A DNA stretch of 64,000 bases from Litchfieldia salsa (GCF_900104555.1 NZ_FNJU01000001.1:800152-864151); one strand, 5' to 3'; positions 27,552-36,948 are shown, numbered from the stretch's first letter. Program-made: numbers and translations. The notes: generated by a model from the letters alone, not told the origin.

Positions 27552-27563
27552 GAGTGAAAAAGC

Positions 27564-28331
27564 ATGGACTTTTTAACGATAAGCAATATTCATCACACCT
27601 ACTTTACCAAAGATTCAGCAAAAACAGCATTAGAAGATATCACACTTTCGATTAAGGAGGGGGAGTTTGTCTCCTTCCTTGGTCCAAGTGGGTGTGGGAA
27701 AACCACTTTATTATCCATCATCTCAGGTCTCATTACACCTACTTCCGGGAAAGTAGAAATTGAAAATAAACCAGTCAATCGAACACATTCTTCTATTGGC
27801 TATATGCTTCAAGAAGACTATCTCTTCCCTTGGAAAACAATCAAAGAAAATATCCTAGTTGGACTAAAGACCATGAATATCCTTGATGGTGAAAATGAGA
27901 AAAAAGCACTTTCTCTTTTAAAAGAAATTGGATTATCAGGGGTAGAAGAATCTTACCCAAAACAATTATCGGGTGGAATGCGCCAAAGAGCTGCTCTTGT
28001 TCGCACTCTTACTACAAATCCGAAAATACTGCTTCTTGATGAACCATTTTCTGCGCTAGATTTTCAAACAAAATTAAAACTTGAGGATCTCGTGTCAACA
28101 ACACTCAAAGACTATAATAAAACAGCTTTACTCGTGACACATGATATCGGTGAGGCCATTGCGATGAGCGACAAAATATTCTTACTATCAGCTAATCCAG
28201 GAAAAGTTGCAAAGGTTTTTGATATACCAAAGGAATTAAAAGACTTATTACCTTTTGAAGCTAGACAACATCCGGAGTACTCCTCACTTTTTCAAGAAAT
28301 ATGGAAGGAGTTAGATCAATTTGAAGCCTAA
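27564..28331 (+). CDS. ytlC: ABC transporter ATP-binding protein (YtlC)
   Basis: Nitrate/sulfonate/taurine-type import ATPase, 255 residues. Walker [12 protein letters not shown] near residue 40, signature [12 protein letters not shown] near residue 137, Walker [13 protein letters not shown] near residue 157, and H-loop VTHDIGEA near residue 192 are intact. It lies 12 bases after ytlA and overlaps the permease start by 11 bases. Energises the YtlA/YtlD importer. Confidence 0.93.
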   Translation: MDFLTISNIHHTYFTKDSAKTALEDITLSIKEGEFVSFLGPSGCGKTTLLSIISGLITPTSGKVEIENKPVNRTHSSIGYMLQEDYLFPWKTIKENILVGLKTMNILDGENEKKALSLLKEIGLSGVEESYPKQLSGGMRQRAALVRTLTTNPKILLLDEPFSALDFQTKLKLEDLVSTTLKDYNKTALLVTHDIGEAIAMSDKIFLLSANPGKVAKVFDIPKELKDLLPFEARQHPEYSSLFQEIWKELDQFEA

Positions 28332-29127
28332 TAAAAACATTGACCTGCTCCATCAGGAATATATCGCTGAGCAAAAAAAGGAAAAACGAGTTGTTCGGTT
28401 ATATCAACTCTTAATCTTTATCGTATTCTTTTCAGGTTGGGAGATTACAAGTCAAAAACAATGGATTGATCCATTAATCTTCAGTTCTCCCACAAAGATT
28501 TGGAACTTGTTCGTCACCAAGCTTAATGATGGGTCCCTTCTTTTACATCTAAATATCACTTTATTTGAGACTGTATTAGGATTCATTTTAGGAACATTAC
28601 TTGGGACAATTTTAGCTGCCATGCTATGGTGGTCTCCAAGATTAAGTAAAATTCTTGATCCCTATTTGGTCATTCTTAATGCGATGCCAAAAGTGGCCCT
28701 TGGGCCAATCTTAATAGTTGCATTAGGACCTGGTTACTTTTCAATTATAGCGATGGGTGCTATTATCTCAGTAATCATTACAACGATAGTTGTTTATACA
28801 TCATTTAGAGAAGTAGACCCAAATTACTTAAAGGTTTTAAATACTTTCGGAGCTAGTCGGGCCCAGTGTTTTAGCCAAGCTATCTTGCCAGCGTCTTTTC
28901 CTACAATTATTTCAACTCTCAAAGTAAATGTTGGTTTGTCTTGGGTAGGGGTTATTGTTGGGGAGTTCCTCGTCTCTTCTAAGGGTCTAGGCTACTTGAT
29001 TATTTATGGATTCCAAGTTTTTAACTTCTCACTCGTTCTACTAAGTCTATTAATTATTGCCGTCTTTGCAACACTAATGTATCAACTTGTAGAATTACTT
29101 GAGAAAAAATTAATCAAAAACAACTAA
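28321..29127 (+). CDS. ytlD: ABC transporter permease (YtlD)
   Basis: Binding-protein-dependent permease of the SsuC/ThiX type, 268 residues with about six membrane helices. The EAA-like coupling loop is readable around [25 protein letters not shown] near residues 180-205. TTG 28321 overlaps the end of ytlC; AAGGAG lies about 10 bases before it. Last gene of the ytlACD operon. Confidence 0.92.
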   Translation: MKPNKNIDLLHQEYIAEQKKEKRVVRLYQLLIFIVFFSGWEITSQKQWIDPLIFSSPTKIWNLFVTKLNDGSLLLHLNITLFETVLGFILGTLLGTILAAMLWWSPRLSKILDPYLVILNAMPKVALGPILIVALGPGYFSIIAMGAIISVIITTIVVYTSFREVDPNYLKVLNTFGASRAQCFSQAILPASFPTIISTLKVNVGLSWVGVIVGEFLVSSKGLGYLIIYGFQVFNFSLVLLSLLIIAVFATLMYQLVELLEKKLIKNN

Positions 29128-29128
29128 A

Positions 29129-29184
29129 AACTCCTATATAAAAGAGAGGCCATTTCATTGGTCACTCTCTTTCACATAGGAGTT
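29129..29184. terminator. Long hairpin between convergent ytlD and ytkD
   Basis: Outer arms AACTCCTAT/ATAGGAGTT enclose an inner GAGAGGCC...GGTCACTCTC stem. It overlaps the 3' end of ytkD. T-tracts are present on the minus-strand side (CTCTCTTTTAT), so it probably terminates ytkD; plus-strand termination is less clear. Confidence 0.5.
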
Positions 29185-29641
29185 GTTCTACTTGCTTTAT
29201 ACTATGTACAAGTACATCATCCTTCATGATAAAACTGTATTCATTATTTGTTTTAATCGATTCAGGTAAGTCTTGCATAAGAATTGGACCATATGTTTCA
29301 AAATAGCTAGTCTGATTGGTAAGTGAACATATTTCTGCAAAATAAATATTTTTCACAATTGTTTTCCCTCGACCTAATACCTTATATTGCCCTAAGTAGA
29401 TTAGCTCTTTTACCTCTGCTCCAGTTTCTTCCATTACCTCTCGAACAGCAGCATCCTTTGCCTTTTCACCTAATTCTACTTTCCCACCTGGAAATTCCAA
29501 GCCTCTTTCCTTATGCTTAGTCAACAACCATTGATCCTTATATCGACAAATTACCCAAACATGCTTCGGATTTAGGCAAAATGGATCATTCGTGAATGAT
29601 AAATGAACCTCGTTTTGATATGAATCTTGAAATACAAACAT
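29162..29641 (-). CDS. ytkD: Nudix hydrolase YtkD
   Basis: Nudix pyrophosphatase of 159 residues. The Nudix box is complete: GGKVELGEKAKDAAVREVMEETG (near residues 46-68, in two overlapping parts GX5E and REVMEETG). B. subtilis YtkD hydrolyses 8-oxo-dGTP and related nucleotides. The frame opens at TTG 29656, but homologues begin at the equivalent of ATG 29641 (MFVFQDSYQNEV). The family-typical KHVWVICRYKDQWLLTKH precedes the box. Role: sanitising the oxidised nucleotide pool, in line with dps nearby. Confidence 0.9.
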   Translation of the reverse strand: MFVFQDSYQNEVHLSFTNDPFCLNPKHVWVICRYKDQWLLTKHKERGLEFPGGKVELGEKAKDAAVREVMEETGAEVKELIYLGQYKVLGRGKTIVKNIYFAEICSLTNQTSYFETYGPILMQDLPESIKTNNEYSFIMKDDVLVHSIKQVEQLLCERE

Positions 29642-29746
29642 CTCTTTCGACTCCAATATGGTACCTAATTATTATTTTTTATCATACCATAGACCATCAC
29701 TTTTGTAGAAATATTTCTAACAATTATAAGAGTTCTTCGTTGTTCA

Positions 29747-30094
29747 CTATCTATCAAATTCTCCATCGTTACCTATTGCAGATATGAGTCCCATTGATTT
29801 TATATGTTCTCTTGCTTCTTCATTTCCTAATTCGTAAAGTAATCCAAAAACCTTTTGCATGTTATCATCATATGCATCATTATTTGGATCATGGTGATAT
29901 TGTATATAAGGAACATGAGCTCTAAAAAAACCTTGCCAGTCTGATGAGTATTCTTGATCAAAGTATTCTCTTAATTTAATTATTTCATCGTCTGTGGCCT
30001 CGATTTGGTAGTCCCATGGTGACGCTGTTTTTAATTTTGATATTTCTCCATTTGCTATTGAGACAAAGTAGGTTGTCTTTTGTTGTTGTTCCAT
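29747..30094 (-). CDS. Hypothetical protein (115 aa)
   Basis: Soluble, acidic protein with the C-terminal stretch NDAYDDNMQKVFGLLYELGNEEAREHIKSMGL. Similar proteins in Bacillus are often labelled simply as hypothetical or, without basis, as hydrolases. No catalytic motif is visible. The ATG at 30094 has GAGTGGAGT upstream. It stands alone between ytkD and a divergent small gene. Confidence 0.65.
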   Translation of the reverse strand: MEQQQKTTYFVSIANGEISKLKTASPWDYQIEATDDEIIKLREYFDQEYSSDWQGFFRAHVPYIQYHHDPNNDAYDDNMQKVFGLLYELGNEEAREHIKSMGLISAIGNDGEFDR

Positions 30095-30283
30095 CTAAAC
30101 TCCACTCCTGTACATCAAGATGTACTTAGCTTTTGCAGAAACCTACTATAAATATGCATTTTTCATTTAAACATAAGCCTGATCTAAAAAATGAAAAGAT
30201 AAATAATTTAGCTTTTTTGAACATCTTTAGTCGCATCATTTAACCATTTAACGCTATACTATAGATAGAGAGGTGTGAATGCA

Positions 30284-30544
30284 ATGAAACTAATTGATGA
30301 GTTATATGAAATGTATCGGAATAAATTGACCGGTGATGAAGAAGATGCAGATATTCTTGCCTTTTCAGTTTTAGAGCAGTTAGATCGTGAGGACATGCTT
30401 CAATTGATTGCAGAATTATCAGATCAGGAATTATACAATCTAGTTGGTTTTTATATGATTGAAAATTTAAAAGGAAAGATGGCACGTGAAGGGATTGGCC
30501 AAACAAAAATGCTAACCATTGACCAGCTTAGAAACCTACATTAA
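30284..30544 (+). CDS. Small acidic helical protein, DUF6154-like (86 aa)
   Basis: Short cytoplasmic protein, highly acidic and predicted helical (KLIDELYEMYRNKL...EDMLQLIAELSDQELYNLVG). The frame opens at GTG 30275, but AGAGGTG is better spaced from ATG 30284, which I use. I recall a conserved Bacillus family of this type (DUF6154) with no known role. A strong terminator follows. Confidence 0.7.
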   Translation: MKLIDELYEMYRNKLTGDEEDADILAFSVLEQLDREDMLQLIAELSDQELYNLVGFYMIENLKGKMAREGIGQTKMLTIDQLRNLH

Positions 30545-30580
30545 AAGGAGAATGACTAAACCAGTCATCCTCCTTTTTTT
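30543..30580 (+). terminator. Terminator
   Basis: Stem AAAAGGAGAATGACT/AGTCATCCTCCTTTT with one mismatch, followed by TTT; also downstream of the convergent threonine aldolase gene. Confidence 0.88.
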
Positions 30581-30585
30581 CGATA

Positions 30586-31602
30586 CTAAATTTTATTTAT
30601 ACAAAGAAGAGCTTCGTTAATTTGCTCAAGTGATACATCATAGTGTGTTGTAAACCGGACTACTGTTGGACCAAAAGAAACTGCAAGAATTCCTTTTTCT
30701 GATAGCTTTTGAATATATTCTTTTGAGGTCATTCCTGTTTTGGCCACATCAACTAAAACAATATTAGTATCAACGCTATTCACTACTTCAAGACCGTTAA
30801 TCTCTCTTAAACCATTCGCTAATTTCTGAGCATGATGATGGTCCTCCGATAATCGATCAACCATTGTTGTAAGTGCAACTAGACCAGGTGCAGCAATCAT
30901 TCCTACCTGTCTTAATCCACCACCAAGCCTTTTTCTCCACTTCCTTGCTCTTGAAATAAAAGCTTGATCTCCAGCGATAATGGACCCAACTGGCGCACCC
31001 AGCCCTTTTGAAAGACAAACTTGTACAGTTGTTGTATATTGTGCAATTTCATGAAGCGGTTGATTTAAAGCAACCGCTGCATTAAATAGTCTTGCACCAT
31101 CTAAATGAACTGGAATTTGTTGCTTCATTGCAATCGTATAAATGTCATGCATATTTTGAGTTGGCACCACGGCCCCTCCTGCACGATTATGGGTGTTCTC
31201 TATACAGATTAGTCCTGTTTCTGGTACATGAATATCCTCATCCCGAATGGCTGCCTCAATATCCTCAGGATTCATTACTCCTCTTACCCCATTAATTGTT
31301 CGAGGTTGTACACCTGCAAAAGCAGAAATCGCACCCCCTTCATAATAAAAAATATGAGAATCTGCTTCAAGCAATACTTCATTACCCGCCACACAATGGG
31401 TTAACACCGCAATTTGATTCCCCTGTGTTCCACTTGTCACAAATAACGCGTCCTCTTTTCCTAACATCTCCGCTGCTACTTCCTCTAATTTTCTCACCGT
31501 AACATCTTCTTGATAGACGTCATCACCAACCTCTGCTTCATACGCAGCTCTTCTCATTTGTTCAGTAGGCTTTGTAACTGTATCACTTCTTAAATCAATC
31601 AT
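30586..31602 (-). CDS. ltaE: Low-specificity L-threonine aldolase
   Basis: PLP-dependent fold-type I enzyme cleaving threonine or allo-threonine to glycine and acetaldehyde. MIDLRSDTVTKPTEQMRRAAYEAEVGDDVY at the start is diagnostic (given here as the family's N-terminal block, residues 1-30). The PLP lysine lies in CLSKGLGAPVGS near residue 200, with HLDGARLFNAA near residue 167. Length 338 is normal. Not part of an operon. The ATG has AGGTATG-type spacing with GGGAGAGG upstream. An accessory insertion relative to the B. subtilis order (inference). Confidence 0.93.
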   Translation of the reverse strand: MIDLRSDTVTKPTEQMRRAAYEAEVGDDVYQEDVTVRKLEEVAAEMLGKEDALFVTSGTQGNQIAVLTHCVAGNEVLLEADSHIFYYEGGAISAFAGVQPRTINGVRGVMNPEDIEAAIRDEDIHVPETGLICIENTHNRAGGAVVPTQNMHDIYTIAMKQQIPVHLDGARLFNAAVALNQPLHEIAQYTTTVQVCLSKGLGAPVGSIIAGDQAFISRARKWRKRLGGGLRQVGMIAAPGLVALTTMVDRLSEDHHHAQKLANGLREINGLEVVNSVDTNIVLVDVAKTGMTSKEYIQKLSEKGILAVSFGPTVVRFTTHYDVSLEQINEALLCINKI

Positions 31603-31693
31603 ACCTCTCCCCCATTTCTCTTACTCATGTGCATTTGTAGCTATTATAAAGAAACAAAGGTAATCTTTCTACAAATTTAGATACTCAAATACT

Positions 31694-31738
31694 AAAAAGC
31701 CTAGTACATTCCATACAAGGGAACGTACTAGGCTTTTT
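31694..31738 (-). terminator. dps terminator
   Basis: Long stem AAAAAGCCTAGTAC...GTACTAGGCTTTTT with an inner TTCC/GGAA extension, directly after dps and upstream of ltaE. Confidence 0.88.
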
Positions 31739-31751
31739 AAAATTTATTCTG

Positions 31752-32192
31752 TTATTTTCCAAGAAATGACTTAAGCATCCAAACATGCTTTTCTAGGCTT
31801 TGATGAATAGCTAATAACATATCGCCTGTAGTTTCATCATCTACTTCTCCAGCTAGTGTCATGCCTTCTTTAATTTCATTCGTAATAATTGCAAAATCAT
31901 TTGTGATGTTTTGCACCATTTCGTCAGCTGTTTCATTTCCGGTTGCTTCCTTGATTGAAGATATTGATAAAATCTCACTCATTGTCGCTACTGGTCTTCC
32001 TTCAAGAGCTAATAGACGTTCTGCTAATTCATCAATATGAACTGATGCTTCACCATATAGTTCCTCAAATTTATCATGGAGTGTGAAAAATGCAGGACCT
32101 TTTACAAACCAATGGTAATTATGTAATTTAATATAAAGGACACTCCAGTTTGCGATTTGTTTGTTAACTGTTTTAATTAATTGTTCTGACAT
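31752..32192 (-). CDS. dps: Dps-family ferritin-like DNA-protection protein
   Basis: Dodecameric mini-ferritin of 146 residues that oxidises and stores iron and shields DNA. Ferroxidase ligands are in [20 protein letters not shown] and [20 protein letters not shown]; the C-terminal [12 protein letters not shown] is family-typical. ATG behind GGAGGAG. In B. subtilis dps is under general stress control and mrgA under PerR; I did not find a convincing PerR box here. Confidence 0.95.
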   Translation of the reverse strand: MSEQLIKTVNKQIANWSVLYIKLHNYHWFVKGPAFFTLHDKFEELYGEASVHIDELAERLLALEGRPVATMSEILSISSIKEATGNETADEMVQNITNDFAIITNEIKEGMTLAGEVDDETTGDMLLAIHQSLEKHVWMLKSFLGK

Positions 32193-32360
32193 ACAACAAT
32201 CTCCTCCTTCTATTTATACTATTCCCCGTAACTAGCATACCAAAACATTTATTTTCTACCCATGTTAAATGAAAAGAGTCGAATTTTTGTAATAATTTGT
32301 TCGTTTTTTCTATCAGCATGCTAAAATAATAGTAGACATAAATTGCATAGGGGGAATGTT

Positions 32361-32537
32361 ATGTACATGGTTTTAGTGATATGCATAATTATTGTAATCG
32401 TTATACTTGCACTTTCACTGATTACAACTTCGAAAGCCTATGATTATAAGCATACAATCGACCCGCTTGAAGATGAACTTTCATCTCAGAGTGATGTAAA
32501 TACTCTAAAAGATAAAGGAGACCAACATGGAAAATAA
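32361..32537 (+). CDS. ytzI: Small membrane protein YtzI
   Basis: Fifty-eight residues from ATG 32361, behind AGGGGGAA; an upstream in-frame TTG at 32343 lacks a site. One N-terminal membrane helix (about residues 3-23, VLVICIIIVIVILALSLI), then a short hydrophilic tail with SKAYDYKHTIDP, matching Bacillus YtzI. The 3' end overlaps the amidase start by 11 bases. Function unknown. Confidence 0.82.
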   Translation: MYMVLVICIIIVIVILALSLITTSKAYDYKHTIDPLEDELSSQSDVNTLKDKGDQHGK

Positions 32538-34014
32538 ACGACTTGAGGCCTTGTCTGAAAATTGGTTAGTAGAGGCAACTATTGATGATATCCAGGAAAA
32601 ATTAACTAACAATGAAATTACGTCAAAAGAGCTAGTATTAATGTATCTTAATCGCATAGCGCTTTTCGATAAATCTGGTGTATCTATCAATTCAATCTTA
32701 GAAGTAAATCCAGACGTACTACATATCGCATCAGCTCTTGATGCCGAGCGAAACACAAATGGGATACGTGGACCACTTCACGGTATTCCCGTGCTTATCA
32801 AAGATAATATTGATACACACGATAAAATGCATACTTCTGCAGGTTCACTTGCACTAGCAAACTCAGTTGCCTCAAAAGACTCCCATGTTGCAAAAGTTTT
32901 AAGGGATGCGGGTGCAATTATCCTCGGAAAAACAAATATGACTGAGTGGGCAAACTATATGACGATTGGAATGCCAAGTGGTTATAGCTCAAGAGGAGGT
33001 CAAGTATTAAATCCTTATGGTCCTGGAACATTTGATGTAGGTGGTTCAAGTGCAGGCTCTGGTGCTTCTATTGCTGCTAATTTAGCTACTATAGCAGTCG
33101 GAACTGAAACATCTGGATCAATTCTAAGCCCAGCTAGTCAAAATTCACTAGTTGGAATTAAACCAACTGTCGGTTTAGTAAGTAGAACCGGAATTATTCC
33201 GATTGCACACAGTCAAGATACAGCCGGACCAATGGCACGTACTGTCAAAGATGCAGCTATTCTTTTAACAGTTCTCTCATCAACAGATGAGCAAGACCCA
33301 ATCACCCTTACAAATCGTGAATTAGCAACGATAGATTTTACACAGTTTCTTGATAAACATAGTTTAAAAGGAGCACACATCGGAATTGCTAGAGATGTCT
33401 ATTTTGATTATCTATCTGATGAAAAACGAGAGGTTATGGATAGGGCTGTTGAGAAGTTACAAGAACTAGGGGCAAATGTGATAGATGATGTCATCATTCC
33501 TTCAACAAAAGCAGAATGGACCTATGATGTCCTTAACTATGAATTTAAAGCAGATTTGAATGCGTACCTACAAACATTAGACTCTTCTATCCCAATTCGC
33601 TCATTAAAAGATGTGATAGAATTCAACAATAACAATGAAGATCAAACCTTAAAGTATGGACAACAACTTTTAATAGAATCTGAAGAAACCAGTGGAACAT
33701 TGGCAGAAGCTGATTATCTAAGATCTCTTGAACAGGATATATATCTATCCACCGATCAAGGAATAGATTATACGTTGGAAAAACATCAACTAGATGCGAT
33801 TGTATTCCCAAATAATTTTGGTGCAGGGATTCCAGCAAAGGCTGGTTATCCATCCATTACAGTTCCTGCGGGATATACTTCTGAAGGTGAGCCTGTTGGG
33901 ATAACATTTACTAGCAGAGCTTATAGTGAACCCAAATTGTTAAAACTAGCATATGCATTTGAACAAGCAACAAAACATCGGAAACCACCAGTATTAAAAG
34001 ATCACTCTAATTAA
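32527..34014 (+). CDS. Amidase-signature family enzyme
   Basis: Amidase of the GatA-like superfamily, 495 residues. The Ser-cisSer-Lys triad can be read: Lys in VLIKDNIDTHDKM near residue 95, and serines in GGSSAGSGASIAANL and GTETSGSILSPA near residues 178-205. It lacks a partner GatB/GatC here and is more likely a stand-alone amidase acting on small amides. AAAGGAG precedes ATG 32527; it overlaps ytzI by 11 bases. Its placement between ytzI and luxS looks like a lineage-specific addition relative to B. subtilis (inference). Confidence 0.9.
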   Translation: MENKRLEALSENWLVEATIDDIQEKLTNNEITSKELVLMYLNRIALFDKSGVSINSILEVNPDVLHIASALDAERNTNGIRGPLHGIPVLIKDNIDTHDKMHTSAGSLALANSVASKDSHVAKVLRDAGAIILGKTNMTEWANYMTIGMPSGYSSRGGQVLNPYGPGTFDVGGSSAGSGASIAANLATIAVGTETSGSILSPASQNSLVGIKPTVGLVSRTGIIPIAHSQDTAGPMARTVKDAAILLTVLSSTDEQDPITLTNRELATIDFTQFLDKHSLKGAHIGIARDVYFDYLSDEKREVMDRAVEKLQELGANVIDDVIIPSTKAEWTYDVLNYEFKADLNAYLQTLDSSIPIRSLKDVIEFNNNNEDQTLKYGQQLLIESEETSGTLAEADYLRSLEQDIYLSTDQGIDYTLEKHQLDAIVFPNNFGAGIPAKAGYPSITVPAGYTSEGEPVGITFTSRAYSEPKLLKLAYAFEQATKHRKPPVLKDHSN

Positions 34015-34025
34015 TAAGTAGTTAC

Positions 34026-34057
34026 AAAAAAATCCCAGTTCATCCTGGGATTTTTTT
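34026..34057. terminator. Bidirectional terminator
   Basis: AAAAAATCCCAG/CTGGGATTTTTT stem between the amidase gene and convergent luxS. Confidence 0.88.
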
Positions 34058-34059
34058 CT

Positions 34060-34533
34060 TTAACCAAATACTTTATGGAGGTCTTCCTTAGAAGTCTCAA
34101 GCCAAAATTTCATTAATCGCTTTGCACCTTCAAGATCATGGAGTTTAGCTTGACCACACTGTTTTTCGTTTGAAGCTGGTATATCAGTAATTTCAATTGC
34201 ATCTTTCAAAGTATCTTCTAGTAAATCAATAATCTCTGTAACAGTCGGTTCTCCACTTACAACCAAATAATAACCTGTTTGACATCCCATTGGAGAAATA
34301 TCGATGATATCAAAATGATCATATTTTTCAGCGTGTGCACGAATATTGAATGCTAATAAATGTTCAAGTGTATGAATTGCGTCCGGCTTCATCGCCTGCT
34401 TATTTGGCTGACAGAATCGAATGTCAAATTTATTTACAACACCGTCACTACCGACTTTATGAACCCCACAATGTCTTACATAAGGTGCTTTTACAGCACA
34501 ATGGTCTAAATCAAAACTTTCTACTGATGGCAT
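34060..34533 (-). CDS. luxS: S-ribosylhomocysteine lyase
   Basis: Iron/zinc-dependent lyase of the activated methyl cycle; makes homocysteine and DPD, the precursor of AI-2. The HXXEH metal motif is HTLEH near residue 54, the catalytic Cys lies in MGCQTGYY near residue 84, and the third ligand in [11 protein letters not shown] near residue 126. Length 157 is exactly typical. ATG behind GGAGGAG. No S-box is seen upstream. Confidence 0.97.
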   Translation of the reverse strand: MPSVESFDLDHCAVKAPYVRHCGVHKVGSDGVVNKFDIRFCQPNKQAMKPDAIHTLEHLLAFNIRAHAEKYDHFDIIDISPMGCQTGYYLVVSGEPTVTEIIDLLEDTLKDAIEITDIPASNEKQCGQAKLHDLEGAKRLMKFWLETSKEDLHKVFG

Positions 34534-34680
34534 AAATAAAACTCCTCCATTTGTATTTTCAAAACCTTTTACTTATCATACCTTGTATTCTACTTTTTTT
34601 CATCATTTAAGACTACTATCTTTCATTTCAGATTTTAGTACAGTATAGTAATTAGTAACTAAAACTTAGGAGGTGGTAGC

Positions 34681-34926
34681 TTGGTACAGAAAAGTATTAT
34701 TTGTGTCATTCGTTTTTATCAAAAATTCATTTCACCAATAACACCACCAACTTGTCGTTTCTATCCTACCTGTTCCCATTATGGATTAGAAGCAGTTTCT
34801 CGATTTGGTCCCATTAAAGGAAGCTGGTTAACAATGAAGAGAATCTTAAAATGTCATCCCTTTCATCCTGGTGGGATTGATCCAGTTCCTGAAAAAGAAA
34901 ATAATGATGACACTCAGAAAGATTGA
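34681..34926 (+). CDS. yidD: Membrane protein insertion efficiency factor YidD (YtjA)
   Basis: Small protein of 81 residues with the diagnostic block [19 protein letters not shown] and [20 protein letters not shown]. YidD family members help membrane protein insertion and sit at the membrane by an amphipathic helix. TTG 34681 follows AGGAGGTGG directly at good spacing; there is no ATG alternative. B. subtilis has ytjA next to luxS in the same way. Confidence 0.93.
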   Translation: MVQKSIICVIRFYQKFISPITPPTCRFYPTCSHYGLEAVSRFGPIKGSWLTMKRILKCHPFHPGGIDPVPEKENNDDTQKD

Positions 34927-34929
34927 TAT

Positions 34930-34955
34930 AGAACCACTCACTCTATGGTTCTTTC
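34930..34955 (+). terminator. yidD terminator
   Basis: Short GAACCA/TGGTTC stem (34931-34951) followed by TTTCTTTTC. Confidence 0.6.
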
Positions 34956-34965
34956 TTTTCTTTCA

Positions 34966-35730
34966 TTATTCCACAGTTATTTCTTTTTCTACATGATCAT
35001 GTAATGACTCACTTTCTATATGTATACGAACATCATATACTCCTGCTTCTGTAAATGTATATTGGGCTACATAAGTACCTGATCCATTAGACTCAACTGC
35101 ATCAACGTATTCATGTTTATGGTCTTCGCCTTTCCAGATTTCATACGAAACTTTAGCCCCACTAAACAATTCATCATTTTGCTTTACTTCGACCGAAAGC
35201 TCTGTTTCATTATTACTTTTCGCTTCTTTAGGATTCAATTCAATAAATAGCTGACTTTCATGATGATGATGTTCACTTTCTTCCTCACCATGTGAATCAT
35301 GTGAATGCTCTTCACTCTCTCCATCACCGACAATCAATTCTTTTTTAGGCATATTATGCATATTTCGTGCTGTGACATGGGCAACAACATAGAATATTCC
35401 ATCATGATCAAACGTCTTTTCAATTGTATATGTACCTGATCCTACATGGGTAGCATCAATAAATTCATCATCTTCTTCTTTTCCCTTTTCCCAAATCTGA
35501 AACTGAACTTCGTTCGCATCTTCAACCTCTTCTTCACCGAGTGTAACATAAGCATTGATCGTCACTACCTCATTTGCTTTAAGTGTGTCTGGCAAGGTTT
35601 CAATTTCAACATTCAATGGTAATAGTTCATTCTCTTCTTCCGTACCTTCCTTCTGTATATTCTCATTTTTACTACCACATGCTACAGTAACTATGGACAA
35701 AGCTAACATTATTAACAATATTCTCTTCAA
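34966..35730 (-). CDS. Lipoprotein with two YtkA-like domains and a His-rich linker
   Basis: Signal peptide with lipobox TVAC (Cys18), then two YtkA/FixH-type beta-sandwich domains (about residues 37-135 and 158-254). The parallel stretches are FIDATHVGSGTYTIEKTFDHDGIFYVVAHV and YVDAVESNGSGTYVAQYTF...VYDVRIHI, here quoted as start and end of each block. Between them lies a His/Glu/Ser segment, EEHSHDSHGEEESEHHHH. B. subtilis YtkA is a single-domain protein of about 144 residues also near luxS, so this is a duplicated form. Metal binding by the linker is likely; copper or zinc handling outside the membrane is inferred. ATG with GAGGAGAT upstream. Confidence 0.83.
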   Translation of the reverse strand: MKRILLIMLALSIVTVACGSKNENIQKEGTEEENELLPLNVEIETLPDTLKANEVVTINAYVTLGEEEVEDANEVQFQIWEKGKEEDDEFIDATHVGSGTYTIEKTFDHDGIFYVVAHVTARNMHNMPKKELIVGDGESEEHSHDSHGEEESEHHHHESQLFIELNPKEAKSNNETELSVEVKQNDELFSGAKVSYEIWKGEDHKHEYVDAVESNGSGTYVAQYTFTEAGVYDVRIHIESESLHDHVEKEITVE

Positions 35731-35849
35731 TTTCTATCTCCTCACTTTTAATTTATTTTAAAATATATTCTAATCAAGTATTGTCTTGGGCTACACTTGT
35801 TCATTATAATTAGTTAAATTATCTTTATGCAACTAAAAGGAGGAATTCT

Positions 35850-36827
35850 ATGAGTTTAATTGTTGATATTATACAAACAAATTTACTTTCACCTATGATC
35901 TTGTTTTTTTTAATGGGAATCCTCGCCGTAATTGTAAATTCAGATTTAAAAGTACCGGAAGCCTTTTATAGTGGATATACAATGATCATTCTCTTTACAA
36001 TTGGAATTAAAGGTGGAGTTGAATTAAAGACTGTTTCGTTTTTCACAATGCTACCTTCTATCGGAGCTGCTTTATTTTTAAGTATTCTTATGCTCTTTAT
36101 AACGTATGGGCTTCTAAAAAGAGTGTTTCGATTTGATACAACGAACTCTTTAGCCATTGCAGCACATTACGGTTCTGTAAGTGCTGTTACCTTCGTTGCA
36201 GCATTGGGCTTCTTGGAAAAGATGGGAATTCCATATGAAAGTTATATCTCAGCCATCTTAGTTGTAATGGAAGGACCCGCTATTATAGGTGCCATCATTT
36301 TATACAAACTAATGAATAAAGAAAACCAAACAAGTAATCCTTCAGGTATAGGCCATGCATTTAAAGAGGCGTTTTTTGGAAAAAGTATCTTCCTACTTAT
36401 AGGTGGAATTTTTATCGGTCTAGTAGCTTCAGAAGATGGTCTAGAAAAAATCAAACCATTATTTGGCGATTTATTTTATGGAATTTTATGTATCTTCTTA
36501 CTACACCTAGGTATGATTGCTACTCAACAAATGAAAAAGCTTAAAGGATTCCGTATAACATCCTTCCTGTTCGCATTCATTCTACCACTTGTTGGTGGTT
36601 TTATTGGTGTAACGGTTGCCTCCTTGATTGGTATGTCAAGCGGCGGGGCTTTTATGTTAGGGATATTGACTGCTAGTTCTTCATACATAGCAGCTCCTGC
36701 AGCAATCGAACAAGCCATTCCAGAAGCCAATCCTGGTCTTTACTTAGGGTCATCGTTAGGTTTAACCTTACCATTTAATCTGATCATTGGAATTCCATTA
36801 TTCTTTTGGTTTAGCTCGATCTTCTAA
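35850..36827 (+). CDS. SbtA-family sodium-dependent bicarbonate transporter
   Basis: Integral membrane protein of 325 residues with about ten helices in two inverted halves. Features typical of the SbtA family (DUF897): FFLMGILAVIVNSDLKVPEAFYSGYT near the N-terminus, LAIAAHYGSVSAVTFVAAL near residue 100, LVVMEGPAI near residue 137, and APAAIEQAIPEANPGLYLGSSLGLTLPFNL near the end (quoted in part). In cyanobacteria SbtA imports HCO3- with Na+; function in Bacillus is inferred. ATG behind AAAGGAGGAAT. It converges on a beta-carbonic anhydrase gene, which fits a bicarbonate role. No SbtB-type PII partner is adjacent. Confidence 0.85.
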   Translation: MSLIVDIIQTNLLSPMILFFLMGILAVIVNSDLKVPEAFYSGYTMIILFTIGIKGGVELKTVSFFTMLPSIGAALFLSILMLFITYGLLKRVFRFDTTNSLAIAAHYGSVSAVTFVAALGFLEKMGIPYESYISAILVVMEGPAIIGAIILYKLMNKENQTSNPSGIGHAFKEAFFGKSIFLLIGGIFIGLVASEDGLEKIKPLFGDLFYGILCIFLLHLGMIATQQMKKLKGFRITSFLFAFILPLVGGFIGVTVASLIGMSSGGAFMLGILTASSSYIAAPAAIEQAIPEANPGLYLGSSLGLTLPFNLIIGIPLFFWFSSIF

Positions 36828-36913
36828 GAAAAATCCCAAGCGCCTCGTTCAGCCTTGGGCATTCATAAGGGGAATCACGCAGGATATCTTGATTTCTGAA
36901 ACTAGGGTTATAC

Positions 36914-36948
36914 AAAAAACTCCACTCTTAAAGAGAAGGAGTTTTTTC
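36914..36948. terminator. Bidirectional terminator
   Basis: AAAAAACTCC/GGAGTTTTTT stem with a CTCTT...AAGAG inner part, between the sbtA-type gene and carbonic anhydrase. A weaker CCCAAG/CTTGGG hairpin lies just before at 36835-36858. Confidence 0.8.

Noticed and set aside
32193..32342. Possible PerR box near dps
   Set aside because: No sequence in the dps/ytzI gap approaches TTATAATNATTATAA closely enough.
34534..34680. Possible SAM riboswitch upstream of luxS
   Set aside because: None of the S-box conserved blocks is present in this short gap.
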